Assembly: GCA_030527015.1 (NCBI GenBank)
Contig: JAUNBR010000024.1
Location: 1-48,575, forward strand
DNA length: 48,575 bases
DNA from: Planctomycetia bacterium
Lineage (GTDB): Bacteria > Planctomycetota > Planctomycetia > Pirellulales > Thermoguttaceae
Direction of reading: 5' to 3'
Shown here: piece by piece, positions 45,243 to 48,575 of the stretch
How positions within the stretch are numbered: position 1 is the stretch's first letter
How the letters are laid out: each line of letters starts with the position of its first letter
Program-made: the position numbers and the translations under genes
Notes under the pieces: model-generated
Databases searched by the model: none
The model's input: only the letters and a program-made list of their open reading frames with translations
Told to the model about the DNA's origin: nothing

Positions 45243-45707
45243 ATGTCTTTATTTAGAGAAAATCATATTTCCGTAAACCATTCCATTCGAATGTCGCCTC
45301 TGGGAGGAGGTTTACCGTCCATCCGTGCGTCTTATGATTTGGACGATGATGATATGGATGATCCTTCCGAGGATTTTCCTTTTGAAAATGATGAGCCAGG
45401 TGATGATTTCGATGATGATTTCGACGAAGATTTTGAAGATGAATTCGACGAAGATTATGAGGATATGGATAAATTTGATGAGGACGGCGAAGATGCAGAA
45501 ACAGAAGCCGAGGATCTTGAGGAGGGCGAGGAAGAAGATGATGAATTCGGGGATGTGGATACACAGACGACGTTTCTTCCGGAGGTGATTTCACTGGGAA
45601 TCGATGAAATCGAGACAGAGGATGAAATTGTGGAAGAGGATCCCGAAGATGTTTTTGGTGAGTTGGAAGAGGAAGAAGAGGAAGAATTCGATGATTTCGA
45701 TGAATGA
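45243..45707 (+). CDS. Extremely acidic small protein, unknown function
   Basis: 154 residues from ATG 45243 (160 if ATG 45225 is used). After a short non-acidic head (SLFRENHISVNHSIRMSPLG) almost every residue is Asp or Glu, with Phe at regular intervals and runs such as DDDFDEDFEDEFDEDYEDMD. A second, less acidic segment reads TFLPEVISLGIDEIE, and the end is GELEEEEEEEFDDFDE. No domain was recognised. It starts 4 bp after the phosphatase stop, so it is probably co-translated with it and is the last gene of the cluster. The phosphatase tail next door is strongly basic, so the two could bind each other, or the protein could bind metal or act as a nucleic-acid mimic. These ideas are inference. 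Confidence 0.7.
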   Translation: MSLFRENHISVNHSIRMSPLGGGLPSIRASYDLDDDDMDDPSEDFPFENDEPGDDFDDDFDEDFEDEFDEDYEDMDKFDEDGEDAETEAEDLEEGEEEDDEFGDVDTQTTFLPEVISLGIDEIETEDEIVEEDPEDVFGELEEEEEEEFDDFDE

Positions 45708-45722
45708 AAGTCCTCATTCTGA

Positions 45723-45816
45723 CGCACATGATTTTTCTTCTCCGGCATTTTTACTTCGCTGAAAACGTCTCTTGCAGATCCGCATAAAACGGAAATGTAA
45801 AAAAAAAACCGTATAT
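45723..45816 (+). repeat. PIR, diverged copy, forward orientation
   Basis: CTTCTCCGGCATTTTTACTT at the left-centre; ATAAAACGGAAATGTAAAAA near the right end, closing with CCGTATATA. Confidence 0.7.
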
Positions 45817-45847
45817 ATGATCGCCTGATGGCAGAGAAAGTAAAATT

Positions 45848-45881
45848 TGTGGAAACGGAAATTTGTAGTGCATCGGGCATA
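45848..45881 (-). repeat. PIR end fragment
   Basis: GGAAACGGAAATTTGTAGTG plus CATCGGGCATA is a solitary reverse end. Confidence 0.5.
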
Positions 45882-45954
45882 AAAATGTGACGGACGCAAA
45901 ATTTGTCGTATGCCGGTGGAGGTAAAGTCGGATCGTGAAATATGTTTTTAAAAA

Positions 45955-45962
45955 AGGAAGGA
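45955..45962 (+). promoter_or_regulatory. Ribosome binding site of the nucleoside phosphorylase gene
   Basis: AGGAAGGA lies 6 nt before ATG 45969 and favours it over the in-frame ATG at 45942. Confidence 0.7.
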
Positions 45963-45968
45963 ATTTAT

Positions 45969-46802
45969 ATGTTGGCGATAAGAGGGAAAGTTACGGAAGC
46001 GGTAAACAAAATTCGTAGTTTGTGGAGCGGAGTTCCTCAGGCAGGAGTTATTTTGGGAACGGGCCTGGGTGGTTTAACTCAAAATATGGAAGTGGAAGCC
46101 GTGATTCCTTATCATGAGATTCCTCATTTTGCAGTTTCCACGGCCACGACACATTCAGGAAATTTGGTCTGTGGAACATTAAACGGCATGTCGGTCCTCG
46201 CGATGGAAGGAAGAATTCATGCTTATGAAGGTTATTCTTATCAGCAGATTACTTTCCCGGTTCGGGTGATGAAAGCGCTGGGTGCGGATCTTTTAATTGT
46301 TTCGAATGCCGCGGGCGGGTTAAATCCACAGTTTCGCCAGGGAGATTTGGTCGTTATGGAGGACCATATTAACTTAATGAATGGAAATCCTTTGGTCGGT
46401 GTGAATGATGAACAGCTGGGGGAAAGGTTCCCGGATATGTGTGCGCCGTATACTCCAGAATTAATTGATCGCGCCATGAAAATAGCACTGGATCATGGTT
46501 TCGTCGCGCATCGTGGGGTTTACGTCGCGCTGGTAGGTCCGAATCTGGAGACCCGTGCTGAGTATCGTTTTTTACGTATGATTGGAGCGGATATCGTCGG
46601 TATGTCGACAGTTCCTGAAGTGCTGGTGGCAGTTCATTCTGGCATGAGAGTGCTTGGGCTTTCGATTATCACGGATATTTGTTTACCGGATGCACTGAAA
46701 CCGGCAGACATCGCCGAGATTATTTCCGTGGCGAATGAGGCGGAGCCAAAATTAAGTAAAATCGTTCTTGAAATCCTGAAGCAAGAGTCGCAAAAATCGT
46801 AA
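45969..46802 (+). CDS. Purine nucleoside phosphorylase, trimeric type
   Basis: This enzyme cleaves purine nucleosides with phosphate to the free base and ribose-1-phosphate (salvage). The 277-residue product, counted from the start decided by the ribosome site, has the trimeric-PNP motifs AGVILGTGLGG, THSGNLVCG (phosphate loop) and GRIHAYEGY. VSNAAGGLNPQFRQGDLVVM, GPNLETRAEYR with the base-contacting Glu, and GMSTVPEVLVA are also present. In the purine-recognition loop, where 6-oxopurine-specific enzymes have Asn (TN), this protein has ITDICLP with Asp236. That resembles methylthioadenosine phosphorylases and suggests 6-aminopurines may be accepted. The family is firm, the substrate is open. 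It appears unrelated to the cluster upstream. Confidence 0.93.
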   Translation: MLAIRGKVTEAVNKIRSLWSGVPQAGVILGTGLGGLTQNMEVEAVIPYHEIPHFAVSTATTHSGNLVCGTLNGMSVLAMEGRIHAYEGYSYQQITFPVRVMKALGADLLIVSNAAGGLNPQFRQGDLVVMEDHINLMNGNPLVGVNDEQLGERFPDMCAPYTPELIDRAMKIALDHGFVAHRGVYVALVGPNLETRAEYRFLRMIGADIVGMSTVPEVLVAVHSGMRVLGLSIITDICLPDALKPADIAEIISVANEAEPKLSKIVLEILKQESQKS

Positions 46803-46866
46803 TATTATGCGGGTTTTCCTTTAAATTTCCATTTCGTGCGGCCATGAAATCTGGTATTTTCATGGC
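46803..46866 (-). repeat. PIR, partial copy, reverse orientation
   Basis: TTTAAATTTCCATTTCGTGC and CATGAAATCTGGTATTTTCA are kept; the distal half is missing. Confidence 0.6.
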
Positions 46867-46882
46867 GCGCACGATTTTTTCT

Positions 46883-46983
46883 CATACTATTTTAGATTTC
46901 CGCTTTTAAAACCGCCGTCGGCGTTACGCACCTCGGCTCCCGTGTTTTCGTGAAAATGGAAATTTAACCGAGAACCGATTTAA
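46883..46983 (+). repeat. PIR, diverged copy with altered centre
   Basis: Starts CTCATACTATTTTAGATTTC and ends GAAATTTAACCGAGAACCGA. The centre is unusually GC-rich (ACCGCCGTCGGCGTTACGCA), with a CCGCCGTCGGCG hairpin. Confidence 0.5.
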
Positions 46984-47002
46984 ATTAAAAGTGGAGTCCG
47001 TA

Positions 47003-47108
47003 TATACTGGTTCCAATTTAAAATTTCGTTTTGTGCGGCTCTGAAAGCAGGCTTTTTCAGCGAAGCAAAAAAGCCGGTGAAGCTGAATTTTATAATGTAT
47101 CGGGTATA
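47003..47108 (-). repeat. PIR, full copy abutting the transporter start codon
   Basis: Runs from TATACTGGTTCCAATTTAAA to TGAATTTTATAATGTATCGG plus GTATA. Only two bases separate it from the ATG at 47111, so it forms the whole 5' untranslated region. Confidence 0.88.
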
Positions 47109-47110
47109 AA

Positions 47111-48175
47111 ATGAAGAATCATTCATTTTCCGTCATGCTGGCATTACTTGCGGCACTTCTGTTCGGACTGAACGCGCCGATTTCTAAATTACTGCTGGTC
47201 GGAATTTCGCCGATGTTCATGGTCGCGTTTCTGTATCTTGGGGCGGCTCTCGGTATGCTGCTGCTTCATGTTTTTTCTTGGCACAGAAGGACAGAAGCCT
47301 CTCTTTCTCGACGTGAATTGCCATGGACCATTTTAATGATTCTGCTGGATGTGATCGCTCCTTTTTTGCTGATGTGGGGACTGCGGATGACGTCGGCCGC
47401 GAATGCTTCGCTGCTTTTTAATTTTGAGATGGTGGCAACTTCCCTTATCGCACTGTGTTTTTTTTATGAATCCATGGGAAAAAGAATGTGGATGGCTCTC
47501 GGTGTCATTACGCTGGCCAGTATTTTGTTGAGTATCGATTTTTCCGAAGCCTCTGTCTGGCAGTTTTCCGTCGGCTCCCTGTTCGTTCTCGGAGCTTGTG
47601 GATGCTGGGGTTTAGAAAATAATTGCACACGGAATATGTCGGCCAAGTCTCCTGCGCAGATCGTAATGGTAAAGGGTTTTGGGTCGGGTCTGACTGCACT
47701 GTTTCTTGCCATTTTGATGAAAAATCCTTTTCCAGAATCTTTCATTTTTGTTTCGCTCGCTTTACTTCTGGGATTCGTCGCGTATGGGCTGAGCATTTTC
47801 TTTTACGTAAAAGCGCAGCGCAGTCTCGGTGCGGCCAGAACCAGCGCCTATTATGCCGCGGCGCCTTTTATGGGTGTGATTCTTTCCATTCTCCTTTTGC
47901 GTGAAGTGCCGACCTGGAATTTTATTATCGCATCAGGATTCATGATTTACGGTGTTTTTCTTGCATTTAGTGAAGAACATGTGCACCTGCACTTTCACGA
48001 AAAATTGACTCATGATCACGCACATCGGCATGATGAAGATCATCATAATCATGTTCATCACCCGCCGGTTACTGGGGTGCATACTCATGAACATACTCAT
48101 GAAGCATGTGCGCACATACACCCTCATCTTCCCGACATACATCACCGGCACTCACACGATCAGAACGTGAGTTGA
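47111..48175 (+). CDS. DMT-superfamily (EamA-type) transporter with His-rich C-terminal tail
   Basis: This inner-membrane transporter has ten predicted helices in two EamA halves. The first opens MLALLAALLFGLNAPISKLLL with PMFMVAFLYLGAALGMLLLH, and the second opens VLGACGCWGLENNCTRNMSA. It ends with GVILSILLLREVPTWNFIIA and a final helix at about residue 290. After the last helix come about 60 residues exceptionally rich in His (HDHAHRHDEDHHNHVHH and HTHEHTHEACAHIH). EamA transporters usually export metabolites or amino acids; a His-rich tail is common in metal transporters and chaperones, so a link to Ni, Zn or Co is plausible but unproven. No ribosome site is visible because a palindromic repeat ends 2 bp before the start. 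Confidence 0.88.
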   Translation: MKNHSFSVMLALLAALLFGLNAPISKLLLVGISPMFMVAFLYLGAALGMLLLHVFSWHRRTEASLSRRELPWTILMILLDVIAPFLLMWGLRMTSAANASLLFNFEMVATSLIALCFFYESMGKRMWMALGVITLASILLSIDFSEASVWQFSVGSLFVLGACGCWGLENNCTRNMSAKSPAQIVMVKGFGSGLTALFLAILMKNPFPESFIFVSLALLLGFVAYGLSIFFYVKAQRSLGAARTSAYYAAAPFMGVILSILLLREVPTWNFIIASGFMIYGVFLAFSEEHVHLHFHEKLTHDHAHRHDEDHHNHVHHPPVTGVHTHEHTHEACAHIHPHLPDIHHRHSHDQNVS

Positions 48176-48178
48176 AAT

Positions 48179-48228
48179 TTTTATACGGATACAAATTTCC
48201 CACACTTCACCGGCATTTTCAGCGCACC
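48179..48228 (+). repeat. PIR, partial copy, forward orientation
   Basis: TATACGGATACAAATTTCCC and ACTTCACCGGCATTTTCAGC remain; the right half is replaced by the tandem array. Confidence 0.55.
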
Positions 48229-48249
48229 ATCCTAACGTCAGATTAAAAT

Positions 48250-48575
48250 GGAAGCGCCGACGGACGTTCCGTCACGTTTTGATTTTCCCGTGGAGCCGTG
48301 GACGGAGGACGCAGTCCGTAGTCCCGGATGAAGTGCCGACGGACGTTTCGCCTCACGTTTCGATTTTTCCCCGTGGAGCCGTGGACGGAGGACGTAAGTC
48401 CGTAGTCCCGGAAATGATGCGCCGAGTGACGTCCCGCCCACGTTTCGATTTTCACTGTGGAGCCGTGGACGGAGGACGCAGTCCGTAGTCCCGGATGAAG
48501 TGCCGAAGGACGTTTCGCCATGTTTTGATTTTTCTGCGGAGCCGTGGACGGAGGACGAAGTCCGTAGTCCCGGAT
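48250..48575. repeat. Tandem repeat array, unit about 79-84 bp, continues past the window
   Basis: Unit starts (GTGGAGCCGTGGACGGAGGA or a near variant) fall at about 48289, 48372, 48456 and 48535, preceded by part of another unit. Each unit is clearly richer in GC than its surroundings and has the internal inverted pair GGACGGAGGAC/GTCCGTAGTCC. Units differ by point changes and 1-5 bp indels, so they are diverged copies. Open frames through the array only translate the repeat and are not called as genes. Confidence 0.85.

Noticed and set aside
45253..45729. 158-codon His/Pro-rich frame on the minus strand
   Set aside because: It is the complement of the Asp/Glu-rich coding sequence; GAT/GAA codons automatically give His/Pro/Leu-type runs in the reverse.
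48243..48521. Open frames on both strands across the window end
   Set aside because: They only translate the tandem repeat units in various frames and have no independent start signals.
1..48575. tRNA, rRNA or riboswitch genes
   Set aside because: No cloverleaf with a T-arm GGTTCGA-type motif, no rRNA-like sequence and no riboswitch core known to me was seen while reading. Weak cases could be missed without a covariance search.

Overview
The window looks like part of a chromosome from a member of the Planctomycetota, probably a low-GC, host- or gut-associated lineage. This placement is inferred from gene content and no search was run. Supporting points are a single-chain SecD-SecF fusion next to yajC, a formylglycine-type sulfatase, two neighbouring copies of a secreted family that I associate with planctomycetes, a Cys-rich lipoprotein ending in a DUF11-like domain, and a very large GAP1-type protein in a GTPase/kinase/phosphatase/vWA cluster. 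Shine-Dalgarno sites are present at some genes and absent at others, and many spacers are long.

Layout. 1-3023 (minus strand): secDF, cut by the window edge, with yajC upstream. 4111-9646 (minus): a tripartite-efflux module of an RND pump, a lipoprotein adaptor and a MarR repressor, with a MarR-box-like palindrome in front of the adaptor. 10455-18137: a secreted protein of unknown function, DusB, a sulfatase and a LolA-like secreted protein; the last two are strikingly AT-rich. 18955-24870 (plus): three envelope proteins, two of them paralogues. 25209-27566: hisB (minus) and galK (plus). 27834-45707 (plus): an eight-gene cluster. 45969-48175: a purine nucleoside phosphorylase and a DMT-family transporter with a His-rich tail. 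48250-48575: a tandem repeat of roughly 80 bp that runs off the end.

The cluster at 27834-45707 is the most unusual coding region. It encodes a membrane-anchored GTPase (DO-GTPase2-like), a kinase-like protein, a 1549-residue GAP1-N2-type protein with a central membrane helix, an anchored helical protein, an intact TerY-like vWA protein, a protein with two partly degenerate vWA domains, a PP2C-like phosphatase and an extremely acidic small protein. It therefore combines a vWA/kinase/PP2C 'TerY-P' triad with a GTPase/GAP1 pair and several membrane anchors. This suggests a phosphorylation- and GTP-controlled envelope stress or conflict system.

The most pervasive non-coding signal is a family of about 105-bp imperfect palindromes. 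Roughly 40 full, truncated or decayed copies lie in both orientations in almost every spacer, and I see none inside a credible gene. A subset carries an extra small hairpin at one internal position. The family resembles ERIC elements or MITEs. No tRNA, rRNA, CRISPR array, transposase gene or phage gene was recognised.
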